From: Alishewanella tabrizica
GTDB lineage: Bacteria > Pseudomonadota > Gammaproteobacteria > Enterobacterales > Alteromonadaceae
Assembly (NCBI RefSeq): GCF_014652375.1
Contig: NZ_BMYR01000005.1
Coordinates: 186,001 to 250,000 of the forward strand
Direction of reading: 5' to 3'
DNA: 64,000 bases
In this document: positions 47,762 to 56,693 of the stretch, in pieces
How the letters are laid out: every line of letters begins with the position of its first letter
How positions within the stretch are numbered: position 1 is the stretch's first letter
Made by a program: the position numbers and the translations under genes
Notes under the pieces: generated by a model
What the model was told of the DNA's origin: nothing
Databases searched by the model: none
What the model saw: only the letters and a program-made list of their open reading frames with translations

Positions 47762-48421
47762 TTAGCGGCTCTGTACTAGTAAATCCGCAATGGTGATCTC
47801 GGCATGACTTTTTTTCAGTTGTGCCAAATAGAGCAGGGCACAGCTGTAGGCGTCTTCTAACGCATGATGTTGTGCACTTACCGGCAGTTTATAGCGTGCT
47901 AAACAATTGGGAAGTCGTAAAGCATCTTTTTTCATCACGATGCCCTGTTTTTGCATTCGATACCATTCAATATTTAAGGTATCAATAAAATGCATTTTTG
48001 GGACTTTGCCAAAATAGCGCTGAAAGGCGAGTTCTAAAAACGCGCGATCTAAGCGGCAATGGTGTGCAATAAAATAATGTCCACTAAACTCTTGTAGCAA
48101 GAGTTGCAATACTTCACTCAGCTCACTGGCATCTTTTAAATCTTTGTCGTGTACACCATGATAAATAGCGCTTTGACCGACACTGACCGGGGGCTTAATT
48201 AAAAAGTGTTGTGCCTGCGGTAATAGAATCTGCTGATCGACAATCGGTACCCATCCAATGCTAACGATATGATCCTGTCTGGCATGTAAGCCGGTTGTTT
48301 CTAAATCGATGGCGAGATAGCGGCAGGTTCGCGCCGGCGTGGATAACGCCGGTGCCGTAATCGCATTAAAACGCTTAACGTCATCATACAGAGCGGGTTT
48401 TTTTTTAAGCCAGGCAAACAT
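47762..48421 (-). CDS. DnaQ-like 3'-5' exonuclease
   Basis: A 219-residue exonuclease of the DEDDh type, like the proofreading subunit of DNA polymerase III but a separate protein. Exo I is YLAIDLETTGL with the Asp-Glu pair, Exo II contains HHCRLDRAFLE, and Exo III is HHALEDAYSCALLYL with the His and Asp. It lies 11 bases after the DUF294 gene, and the two form a leftward operon beside the acetate symporter. The function in that setting is not known; nucleic acid or nucleotide degradation is assumed from the family. Confidence 0.87.
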   Translation of the reverse strand: MFAWLKKKPALYDDVKRFNAITAPALSTPARTCRYLAIDLETTGLHARQDHIVSIGWVPIVDQQILLPQAQHFLIKPPVSVGQSAIYHGVHDKDLKDASELSEVLQLLLQEFSGHYFIAHHCRLDRAFLELAFQRYFGKVPKMHFIDTLNIEWYRMQKQGIVMKKDALRLPNCLARYKLPVSAQHHALEDAYSCALLYLAQLKKSHAEITIADLLVQSR

Positions 48422-48432
48422 GGGTACTTACC

Positions 48433-50253
48433 TTATACTTCTTTGCAAAAACGGTGTTTAATGGAAGATTGCGCATTATTAATAACCGCAAAGCTATCTT
48501 TTAGCTGGTGTCGTTGCAGGCCAGAGAGAATATTCGGATCTAATAAATTACTGGCGTCATGCCCCTGATTGAGATCGTGAATATGTTTATCCCATCGTAG
48601 CTGCGCTAATACATCAAAGGCATCTGATAAATTTTGCGTTTCTTTGCTGTCAATCGCGCCTAGCAAGGCTAACTGTTGTAAGCGTTGCCGCGTATTGACC
48701 TCGGAGATCCCTTGGGCCAGCGCATAAATTCGCACAATATCCGTTATTAAACTGATGCCACGTTTTTTTAAATCAATACCTTTTTTCTGTTTTCCATCGT
48801 GTTCTAAAATAAAGTTGCGTAAAAAACTCAAAGGCGCGGTGCGTTGTAGCGTGCTTTGCGCGAGATGAAATAGAAATAATGCATTGTTGGTGCGGGCTAA
48901 GATATCGTGTTGTAAGGCGTTGAATAAGCCTTTTGAGCCTTCAACGGCACGCATATCAAAAAAAATACTGGCTTTTAAAATGGCTTCGGGTGTGGGGGAG
49001 GCGATCCATTTTGCAAACTTACCTGACCAACCTTTTAAGCTTAAACGAAGCTCGGGATTAGATGCCATGATATTGCCAGGACACAGCGTAATGCCGCAGC
49101 GCGCTAAACCTTGGCAAACAAAATCAGCTAAAGCGCTAAAATAATCAGCAATATGTGCGGTAGGTTCGCGTTCCAGCAATAACGCATTGTCTTGATCGGC
49201 ATTAATACTTTGATCCATCCGAGCTTGCGAGCCAAAGCACAACCAGGTAAATACACAGGGGGCTGGCCCTAATTCAACTTGTGCCAGTTTAATCAAACGC
49301 TGGGTGAGCGCATCGGTGATAGTGGTAATAATGTGTCCTGCCTCATGCGCAGGTACCTGTTGTTTACCTAATACCTGAGCTAAATTGGCAATCTGTAAGC
49401 TGCATTGCTCTAGGCCATCGACAGTCGTTTGCCGATGAATTTCGCCAATTAAATACACTGGGTGATCTTGCTGCGAGCGAATAATATCGGTTGCAGTGAT
49501 CATGCCAAAACTGCTGTCATTATCCATTACCGGCAGGTGATGGACATTAAAGCGGCTCATTAATTGTACCGCTTCAAATATGTATGCATGCTTATCGATA
49601 GTATGCGGTTTAGGTGTCATGATCTGTTGTACCGGCGTTGCAGCCGGCAAATCGATGGCCAACACGCGGGTCCGCAAATCACGATCAGTGACTATCCCCG
49701 TTAAGCGCCCCTCTTGCTCAACCAAGAGTGATGAGACGCGTTTCTCCGTCATTAACTGTGCGGCTTGTTGCACAGTATGTTCGCCACTGATGGCAACTTT
49801 ACGCGCTTGCACGACATCCGATACTTTAAGCGTAAAGCGTGAGCCTTGTTGTTCTTTATATTGATGTAAGCGTCGGCCAAATAAGCGCTGAAAAAAGATA
49901 TCAATATTCTTGTATTGATAACGTAATTGATGAAATTCTGCTGCGGGTAACCAATAAAGTAGACCATCTTCTTCACAGATAAGCTGATCCGCATCTGCTA
50001 ATCCGGTTAATAAGAGTTGATAGCCATAAAAATCGCCTTCTTCCAACTTAGTCAGTAATTGCTGTTTATCGCTGTAAAGGGCATAGATCCCTGTTCGAAC
50101 AATTAATAATTGTTCTTTGCTGATATCTACTGCTTCGCCTTCCTGGCAATAGTAGACGCTCAGCTGTAGGGCCGTGTCAGCTTGTTGTGCACTACTTAAT
50201 TGGTCAAACGGGATAGTTTGTGCCAAAAACTTACTGACTTCAGCGACTTCCAT
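48433..50253 (-). CDS. cNMP-binding/CBS/DUF294 nucleotidyltransferase-like protein
   Basis: A 606-residue cytoplasmic protein with four parts: a cyclic-nucleotide-binding-like domain (about 15-130), two CBS domains (about 155-275; EKRVSSLLVEQEGRLTGIVT and RFNVHHLPVMDN), a DUF294 nucleotidyltransferase-like domain (FGSQARMDQSINADQDN near 339-355, with the GS and DxD pattern), and the DUF294 C-terminal helical domain. Its relatives resemble GlnD-type uridylyltransferases and probably modify a protein in response to adenine nucleotides. It lies between an exonuclease and a membrane-protein gene, in the cluster of an acetate-type symporter, so a link to carbon-source signalling is suspected. Confidence 0.88.
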   Translation of the reverse strand: MEVAEVSKFLAQTIPFDQLSSAQQADTALQLSVYYCQEGEAVDISKEQLLIVRTGIYALYSDKQQLLTKLEEGDFYGYQLLLTGLADADQLICEEDGLLYWLPAAEFHQLRYQYKNIDIFFQRLFGRRLHQYKEQQGSRFTLKVSDVVQARKVAISGEHTVQQAAQLMTEKRVSSLLVEQEGRLTGIVTDRDLRTRVLAIDLPAATPVQQIMTPKPHTIDKHAYIFEAVQLMSRFNVHHLPVMDNDSSFGMITATDIIRSQQDHPVYLIGEIHRQTTVDGLEQCSLQIANLAQVLGKQQVPAHEAGHIITTITDALTQRLIKLAQVELGPAPCVFTWLCFGSQARMDQSINADQDNALLLEREPTAHIADYFSALADFVCQGLARCGITLCPGNIMASNPELRLSLKGWSGKFAKWIASPTPEAILKASIFFDMRAVEGSKGLFNALQHDILARTNNALFLFHLAQSTLQRTAPLSFLRNFILEHDGKQKKGIDLKKRGISLITDIVRIYALAQGISEVNTRQRLQQLALLGAIDSKETQNLSDAFDVLAQLRWDKHIHDLNQGHDASNLLDPNILSGLQRHQLKDSFAVINNAQSSIKHRFCKEV

Positions 50254-50262
50254 ATAATATCC

Positions 50263-50796
50263 TTACTCTTTCCCTGGCTGTTCTATGCAGATTAAGCGGT
50301 ATAATTCGTCGTCTGCAGCTAACGGGTGCCAGCTGGCGTCTGGTTGGCTACCAGGTGCTGGGATAACCAGTTGCTCGGTAAAATCTGCTCTGGCAGGTGC
50401 CCCACAATGGATGACTTGGGTAATTTGGCGGGTACCCATACGCCGTTCAAAAAAATACAAATTGACTAATACTAACTCTGGATTACGTTGATTCATTGCG
50501 GCATTTTTAATGTCGGCGGCAATAAAACGCATCGTTTGCGGAAAAATATAACTCCATGGACGCCAAGCAGCTTGTTCTTCAACGGCCCGAACAACGGCAA
50601 CCCCTTCAGGTAAGCGACTGCTTTGATGTGGATACCAGTTGTATTCCATATAAATTTGAAAACCGAGCATGCCTGCGCCAGCGAAAACTGGAATCAGCCA
50701 TTTAGGCAGTTTTTTTAGGGTCAGTGCACGCAACACGAGCGCGATACCGGCAGCCCCTAATCCCGCAGAAAATGTCCCAATTAATTCCCAAAACAT
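50263..50796 (-). CDS. Conserved hypothetical protein with two membrane helices
   Basis: A 177-residue protein. Two helices near residues 5-25 and 33-50 are followed by a predicted periplasmic or cytoplasmic domain with RPWSYIFPQTMRFIA, NLYFFERRMGTRQITQVI and a C-terminal DELYRLIC. I recognise it only as a family that accompanies the VC_2705-type symporter and DUF294 genes in related bacteria. The DUF294 gene begins 10 bases after its stop. No activity can be assigned. Confidence 0.6.
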   Translation of the reverse strand: MFWELIGTFSAGLGAAGIALVLRALTLKKLPKWLIPVFAGAGMLGFQIYMEYNWYPHQSSRLPEGVAVVRAVEEQAAWRPWSYIFPQTMRFIAADIKNAAMNQRNPELVLVNLYFFERRMGTRQITQVIHCGAPARADFTEQLVIPAPGSQPDASWHPLAADDELYRLICIEQPGKE

Positions 50797-50887
50797 AATG
50801 TATTCCTAAAAATTCGGGCTTTCAGATGAAAGCCCGAGAGTACTTCAGTTCGACAACATTATCTCACGTTCTGTTGCTTAGGATTGA

Positions 50888-52669
50888 TTAATGATCAACC
50901 GCAGCGCCAGCACCTTTAGGATAACGAACACTTTCTACTAACTCTTGGATCTCTTTTGGTGGCGGCGCGGTGACAGACGACACAGCAAACGCAACGATAA
51001 AGTTAATGATGGCACCCACAGCACCAAATGACAGTGGTGAAATACCATAGCCAGTTGAACCAAATAACCAGTTTTCTGGTGTGTTTGGTAACATATTTGT
51101 GCCAGGAACAAAGAACCAACCCAAGTAAGTAAAGATGTAGACTAGGGTCACAACTAAACCCACAATCATACCCGCGATCGCGCCTGTGCTATTTACGCGC
51201 TTAGAGAAGATACCCATCATCAGTGCAGGGAATAGCGTTGCTGCAGCGATACCAAAGGCTAAGGCAACCACCTGTGCGGCAAACCCGGGCGGATTTAGCC
51301 CCAGATACGTCGCTAACAAAATGGCACCTGCCATGGAGATCCGTGCGGCAAGCATTTCACCCTTTTCAGAGATTTGTGGATTAATGGTTTTCTTAATTAA
51401 GTCGTGACTTATCGCTGATGATATCGCTAATAACAACCCTGCGGCGGTTGATAACGCGGCAGCGATACCACCTGCGGCAATTAAGCCGACAACCCAGCCT
51501 GGTAAGTTAGCAATTTCTGGGTTCGCTAACACTAAAATATCGTTGTTTACGGTCAACTCGTTACCCGCCCAACCCCGCGCTTCAGCGGTAGCCGCGAAGT
51601 TTGGTGATTCGTTGTATAACTGAATACGGCCGTCGTTATTTTTGTCAGTCCAGCTAATTAACCCAGTTTGTTCCCAGTTTTTAATCCAATCTGGACGTTC
51701 AGCATAATCTAATGCAGCGGCAGTAGGGCCATCTGGATAAATGGTGGTTAATAAATTTAAACGTGCCATAGAGGCTACGGCTGGAGCAGTTAAATATAAC
51801 AGGGCAATAAACACTAAGGTCCAGCCTGCTGACCAACGGGCATCAGCCACTTTAGGCACCGTGAAGAAACGAATAATAACGTGGGGTAAACCGGCGGTAC
51901 CAATCATTAATGATAAGGTAAACAATACCATGTTAAGTTTGTTATCAACGTCTGCTGTGTAATCTTGGAAACCCAATTCACGAACGATTTCATTAAGTTT
52001 AACTAACAGTGGCACGCCTGATTCAGTATGGGTGCTGAACATACCAAACATCGGAATAGGATTGTTTGTTAATTGCAGCGAAATAAACACGGCAGGGATA
52101 GTGTAAGCGATAATTAACACAACATATTGCGCAACTTGGGTGTACGTGATGCCCTTCATACCGCCAAATACGGCATAAATAAACACAACGCCTGCAGCTA
52201 TCCAAATACCCGCTGCAGAACTCACCTCTAAGAAACGTGAGAATGCAACGCCGGCACCCGTCATTTGCCCGATTACGTAAGTTACCGACATAATAATTAA
52301 GCAGACAACCGCTGTGATCCGCGCGCCGCGGCTGTAGAAACGATCACCGATAAAATCAGGTACAGTAAACTTACCAAATTTACGTAAGTAGGGCGCTAGT
52401 AACATAGCGAGTAATACGTAACCACCTGTCCAACCCATTAAAAATGTTGAATTGGCATAACCCCCTGCCGCAATTAAGCCCGCCATTGAAATAAATGAAG
52501 CGGCCGACATCCAATCAGCTGCAGTTGCCATACCGTTAGTGATTGGGTTAACCCCACCACCTGCAACGTAGAATTCTTTAGTAGAGCCCGCACGGGCCCA
52601 TATAGCAATACCGATGTAGAGTGCAAATGATGCACCAACAAACAGCAAGTTTATTGCAAATTGACTCAT
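50888..52669 (-). CDS. Sodium:solute symporter, VC_2705 subfamily (acetate permease-like)
   Basis: A 593-residue member of the SSS family with about 13 membrane helices, resembling ActP. Key stretches are GGGVNPITNGMATAADWMSA near 40, TYVIGQMTGAGVAFSRFL, and AGGIAAALSTAAGLLLAIS with the sodium-site Ser/Thr. Between helices it has a large external insert (about 320-385) that contains an EF-hand-like loop DKNNDGRIQLYN starting at Asp342. The small DUF4212 partner gene ends six bases before its ATG. Placement beside crbS, crbR and acs supports acetate or another short acid as substrate. Confidence 0.9.
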   Translation of the reverse strand: MSQFAINLLFVGASFALYIGIAIWARAGSTKEFYVAGGGVNPITNGMATAADWMSAASFISMAGLIAAGGYANSTFLMGWTGGYVLLAMLLAPYLRKFGKFTVPDFIGDRFYSRGARITAVVCLIIMSVTYVIGQMTGAGVAFSRFLEVSSAAGIWIAAGVVFIYAVFGGMKGITYTQVAQYVVLIIAYTIPAVFISLQLTNNPIPMFGMFSTHTESGVPLLVKLNEIVRELGFQDYTADVDNKLNMVLFTLSLMIGTAGLPHVIIRFFTVPKVADARWSAGWTLVFIALLYLTAPAVASMARLNLLTTIYPDGPTAAALDYAERPDWIKNWEQTGLISWTDKNNDGRIQLYNESPNFAATAEARGWAGNELTVNNDILVLANPEIANLPGWVVGLIAAGGIAAALSTAAGLLLAISSAISHDLIKKTINPQISEKGEMLAARISMAGAILLATYLGLNPPGFAAQVVALAFGIAAATLFPALMMGIFSKRVNSTGAIAGMIVGLVVTLVYIFTYLGWFFVPGTNMLPNTPENWLFGSTGYGISPLSFGAVGAIINFIVAFAVSSVTAPPPKEIQELVESVRYPKGAGAAVDH

Positions 52670-52674
52670 GCCAA

Positions 52675-52935
52675 TTACTCCTCTACACCAAATTTCTTAT
52701 CTAACTTATTCATCTTCCATGCATAAATGAAGATGATAGCGATAAAGGTAATTATCGAACCTTGCTGTGCGAACCAGAAACCAAGATCCGTACCACCAAC
52801 ATTAATGCCTGCCAGCCAAGGTCGCAGTAATATTGCAAAGCCATACGATACTAATGCCCAGACGATCAGGCTTATTGTTATGTAGCGCAGGTTGGCGCTC
52901 CAATATGCGGCGGCATTCATGTTATGATCTGCCAT
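52675..52935 (-). CDS. DUF4212 symporter small subunit
   Basis: An 86-residue protein with two membrane helices (about 18-38 and 48-70; the second region contains DLGFWFAQQGSIITFIAIIFIYA). It matches the small subunit (DUF4212) that always precedes VC_2705-type symporters. It likely forms a complex with the large symporter. It is divergent from crbS; the 159-base gap holds GTCG-type repeats that may be CrbR sites. Confidence 0.9.
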   Translation of the reverse strand: MADHNMNAAAYWSANLRYITISLIVWALVSYGFAILLRPWLAGINVGGTDLGFWFAQQGSIITFIAIIFIYAWKMNKLDKKFGVEE

Positions 52936-52984
52936 AGTTGTGTCTCCTTTAATTTATTTTATTATCGAGCAATCCTAATCTAGC

Positions 52985-53034
52985 AGTCGCCAGCCAAGGC
53001 GCTAGCCCGACTTTAGTCGAAGGTCATAAGTCGA
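52985..53034. promoter_or_regulatory. Candidate CrbR operator between the symporter and crbS
   Basis: CCCGACT and AGTCGAA flank TT at 53006-53021 (a 7-2-7 layout usual for NarL-type regulators), with further AGTCGA at 53029-53034 and AGTCGC at 52985-52990. The same word CTTTAGTCG occurs upstream of acs. Assignment to CrbR is an inference from gene context. Confidence 0.4.
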
Positions 53035-53094
53035 TGATTGACATAACCGCCTTGTACAACCACAGTTAACGTAAAATAAAGGATGGAGAACCCT

Positions 53095-56000
53095 GTGACT
53101 GCGTGGACCGTCGCCCTGTTGGCACTTTTATATGTAGGTGGATTATTCTGGATTGCGAACTGGGGTGAGCGCCATGCTGATGATCGTCTTATACGAAAGT
53201 ATGGGGGATTAATTTATAGCTTAGCCTTAGCGGTTTACTGTACGTCATGGACCTATTATGGTGCAGTGGGTACCGCTGTGACCCGTGGCTGGGATTATAT
53301 GGCGATTTATTTGGGGCCTATTCTGTTATTCGTGTTTGCTCAGCCATTTTTATTTAAACTGCTTTATGTGTCCAAAAAGCAAAATGTCACCTCAATTGCC
53401 GACTTTATTTCTGCACGTTATGGTAAACGTCGAAATATCGCGACCCTTGCAGCCATTATTTGTTTGATTGTTGTTGTACCTTACATTTCATTGCAGTTAA
53501 AGGCGGTAGCGGGATCTTATCAAGTGCTGTTAGGGGGCACTTTTGATGATAGCCCAGTAGTCTGGTATCAAGACAGTGCTTTGCTAAGTGCAATTGCCAT
53601 GACTTTTTTTGCCATTTTATTTGGTACGCGTAAATTGCATCTTACCGAACAAAATCGTGGTGTTATGGTAGCGATCGCTTTCGAATCTGTGATCAAATTA
53701 TTTGCCTTGCTCACTCTGGCAATTGCGGTTTATGTCTTTTTGTTAGATACCGATCAATCTGTTTTACAGGCATTTGCTGCGCATTCAGGTGTACAGCAAG
53801 CCAAATTATCTACGCCCGGGTGGGTGGAGTTTACCACCAAGACAATTCTAGCAATGGTAGCGGTATTTATGCTGCCTCGGCAATTTCATGTCGCTTTTGT
53901 AGAAAATGTGTCTCATCATCATTTGCGACATGCGCGGCGCTGGTTTTCAGGCTATTTGGTTCTAGTAACCTTAGTGGTGATCCCTATTGCTGTGGCGGGG
54001 ATGCAATTATTTCCAGCGATACTGTCAAAAGCCGACAGCTTTGTGCTGCTGATCCCTTCCAGTATGGAGTGGAACAGTTTAAGTGTTATCGTATTTATTG
54101 GCGGGTTTTCAGCCGCTACCTCAATGATTATTATTGCAACTTTGGCGCTTGCCACCATGATCAGTAATGATGTGGTGATGCCAGGATTATTAAAATCGGC
54201 TAAGCAAAAAGGCATGTCGCATGATTACAGCCTGCTGATTTTACTGGTCAGACGAACCATGATTGTTTTGGTGATGCTGCTATCGTATTTGTACTACAGT
54301 ATTTTTGCCCGAAATTACGAGTTAGCTGAAACGGGGTTATTGGCCTTTGCTTTAACCATCCAATTAGTTCCTGCTGTTGTTGGCGGCTTATATTGGCGCC
54401 GGGGGAATGCTTATGGCGTATATGCCGGATTAACGGTGGGCCTGATCTTATGGTTTTATACACTAATGCTGCCGCAATTAGTCAATGCCGGTGTATTAAA
54501 CAGCGACATCATGCAGCAAGGTTTATGGGGTATAAGCTGGTTACAGCCCACGGGGATGTTTGGGATCCATCTAGACTCGTTAAGTCACGGTGTCATTCTT
54601 TCGTTAGGTTTTAATATCTTATGCTATATCCTTGGTTCATTGCTTACTACGGTGAATTTGCAAGATCGATTACAAGCTGTAGCCTTTGTAAAACCTAATT
54701 TGCCCATAAAGCATCAAGATACCCCCGCGCGACGGATCCGTATTCATAACAGCGATTTAAAAATATTATTAGAGCGGTTTGTTGGTACACCGCGGGCAGC
54801 AGAATGTTTAGCCGAATTTGGTCGTAAACAACAACTGGCCTTGCAATTAGATGATTTACCCAGTGTAGGCTTGGTTGAACATGTCGAGCGTGAATTAGCC
54901 GGGGTTATTGGCGCGTCTTCTGCCTCTGCCATGGTGAATGCAGTATTAGAAGGCCGACAATTGGCGTTTGAAGATGTGGTAACCTTATTTGACGATACCA
55001 CCCAAGCCATTCAATTCTCGCGAAAAATTTTGTTTTCTACCCTAGAACATTTAAGCCAAGGGGTTAGTGTTGTTGATCGGGATTTGAATTTAGTGGCGTG
55101 GAATAAAGCCTATTTAGAGATGTTTAATTACCCAGAAGGCATGATCCGAGTCGGGCGGCCGGTTGCTGATATTGTTAGGCTTAATGCTGAACGTGGGCTT
55201 TGTGGTCCCGGCGATCCCGATGAGCATGTAGAAAAGCGTACATCGCATATGCAAAACGGCACGGCTCACGTTTTTCAGCGAGTACGACCCGATGGCCGCG
55301 TAATTGAAATGCGCGGGAACCCCATACCTGGTGGCGGTTTTGTCACAAGTTTTACGGATATTTCTGATCATGTTAATGCGGTGCAGGGCTTAGCTGAAGC
55401 GAAACAACATTTAGAAGATCGGGTGCAAGAACGTACGCAAACCATTTCTGAGATGAATCAGGAATTATTAGCTGAAGTAGGGCGACGCCGACAAACGGAG
55501 CAGCAATTATTACAAGCAAAAGCCGAAGCTGAAGCCGCAAATGCGTCAAAAACACGTTTTTTAGCCTTAGCAAGCCATGATATTTTACAACCCTTAAATG
55601 CAGCACGTTTGTTTACTGCTGCCCTTGCCGGGATCCGTGAACAGCAACAACAATCGGCGATCTTGACGCAACTGGATAATTCGCTAAAAGCGTCAGAAGA
55701 GTTGATTTCAACCTTATTGGAAATAGCTAAGTTAGACGATGGAAAACTGCAGCCTAATGTGCAACCGGTATCGTTAAAAGAACTGTTATTACAATTATCA
55801 GATGAATATAGCCTCGTTGCCAGTCAGAAAGGCTTAAAACTGACAGTTCAGAGCAGCTTATTTCACGTACAAACCGATAGCACATATTTACGGCGTATCT
55901 TACAAAATATGCTGTCAAATGCGATTAAATACACCAGTAAAGGGCGTATTTTGTTGGGATGCCGCAAACGCGGCGATCAGGTGTTACTCCAAGTGTGGGA

Positions 56001-56643
56001 TACAGGGCCTGGGATTAATGAGCCTGATTTACAACGCATTTTTGAAGATTTTTATCGAATAGATGCGACAGCCAAAGGTCAACAAGGTGTTGGTTTAGGC
56101 TTAGGTGTCGTGCACAGAATGGCCAAATTGCTAGGGCATCCCTTAACGGTGCGATCTTGGCCTGGGAAAGGCACAGTATTTAGCATCGCCTTACCCGTGA
56201 TCAGCGGTAAACGGCGGCAAGAGATCCCGTTGAGTGCCCCTTTACAACAACGGCCATTACCCGGTTTGTCAGTGATTTGTGTCGATGATGATGCTGCAAA
56301 TTTAGCTGCGTTAAAAGTGCTCCTAGAGCAGTGGCAAGTAAGTGATGTGCAGTGTTTTTATGATGATCAGGCCTTGATGCAGTATGTGTCTGCACACCCT
56401 CCGCCTGATGTGATTTTGCTCGATTATCAACTCGGTCAACAAGTGGATGGCTTAACGCTATACCGACAGATCCGGCAGCGTTGGGGGGATGTAAATGGCA
56501 TTTTGGTCTCTGCGTCGCCACAAGCCGATTTGGCTGCTTTAGCAAAAGCAGAAGGACTGATGTTTTTAGCTAAGCCAATAAAACCCGGTGCGTTACGTGC
56601 AACGTTAAATCACTTTAAAATGTTAAAGCGCGCGGGCAATTAA
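53095..56643 (+). CDS. crbS: Sensor histidine kinase CrbS with SSS transporter domain
   Basis: A 1182-residue hybrid kinase. The N-terminal part (to about 510) is a sodium:solute symporter domain with some 13 helices; then a PAS domain (about 635-745), a coiled coil, HisKA with ASHDILQPLN (His828), HATPase with NAIKYTSKG and DTGPGI plus GLGLGVVHRM, and a receiver domain with VDDD and Asp1110 in ILLDYQLG. This is the CrbS plan, the kinase of the acetate switch that turns on acs. The frame begins at ATG 53083, but GTG 53095 has GGAG at proper spacing while AAGG touches the ATG, so GTG is preferred. crbR lies convergent, just downstream. Confidence 0.92.
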   Translation: MTAWTVALLALLYVGGLFWIANWGERHADDRLIRKYGGLIYSLALAVYCTSWTYYGAVGTAVTRGWDYMAIYLGPILLFVFAQPFLFKLLYVSKKQNVTSIADFISARYGKRRNIATLAAIICLIVVVPYISLQLKAVAGSYQVLLGGTFDDSPVVWYQDSALLSAIAMTFFAILFGTRKLHLTEQNRGVMVAIAFESVIKLFALLTLAIAVYVFLLDTDQSVLQAFAAHSGVQQAKLSTPGWVEFTTKTILAMVAVFMLPRQFHVAFVENVSHHHLRHARRWFSGYLVLVTLVVIPIAVAGMQLFPAILSKADSFVLLIPSSMEWNSLSVIVFIGGFSAATSMIIIATLALATMISNDVVMPGLLKSAKQKGMSHDYSLLILLVRRTMIVLVMLLSYLYYSIFARNYELAETGLLAFALTIQLVPAVVGGLYWRRGNAYGVYAGLTVGLILWFYTLMLPQLVNAGVLNSDIMQQGLWGISWLQPTGMFGIHLDSLSHGVILSLGFNILCYILGSLLTTVNLQDRLQAVAFVKPNLPIKHQDTPARRIRIHNSDLKILLERFVGTPRAAECLAEFGRKQQLALQLDDLPSVGLVEHVERELAGVIGASSASAMVNAVLEGRQLAFEDVVTLFDDTTQAIQFSRKILFSTLEHLSQGVSVVDRDLNLVAWNKAYLEMFNYPEGMIRVGRPVADIVRLNAERGLCGPGDPDEHVEKRTSHMQNGTAHVFQRVRPDGRVIEMRGNPIPGGGFVTSFTDISDHVNAVQGLAEAKQHLEDRVQERTQTISEMNQELLAEVGRRRQTEQQLLQAKAEAEAANASKTRFLALASHDILQPLNAARLFTAALAGIREQQQQSAILTQLDNSLKASEELISTLLEIAKLDDGKLQPNVQPVSLKELLLQLSDEYSLVASQKGLKLTVQSSLFHVQTDSTYLRRILQNMLSNAIKYTSKGRILLGCRKRGDQVLLQVWDTGPGINEPDLQRIFEDFYRIDATAKGQQGVGLGLGVVHRMAKLLGHPLTVRSWPGKGTVFSIALPVISGKRRQEIPLSAPLQQRPLPGLSVICVDDDAANLAALKVLLEQWQVSDVQCFYDDQALMQYVSAHPPPDVILLDYQLGQQVDGLTLYRQIRQRWGDVNGILVSASPQADLAALAKAEGLMFLAKPIKPGALRATLNHFKMLKRAGN

Positions 56644-56657
56644 ATTGCGTTAAGGAG

Positions 56658-56683
56658 TGCAGGGCAAGGTTATTTGCTCTGCA
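56658..56683. terminator. Hairpin between convergent crbS and crbR
   Basis: TGCAGGGCAA and TTGCTCTGCA form a 10-bp stem with one G:T pair and a 6-base loop, between the two convergent stops. There is no T run, so its strength is uncertain. Confidence 0.4.
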
Positions 56684-56693
56684 TGCCTGGTTA

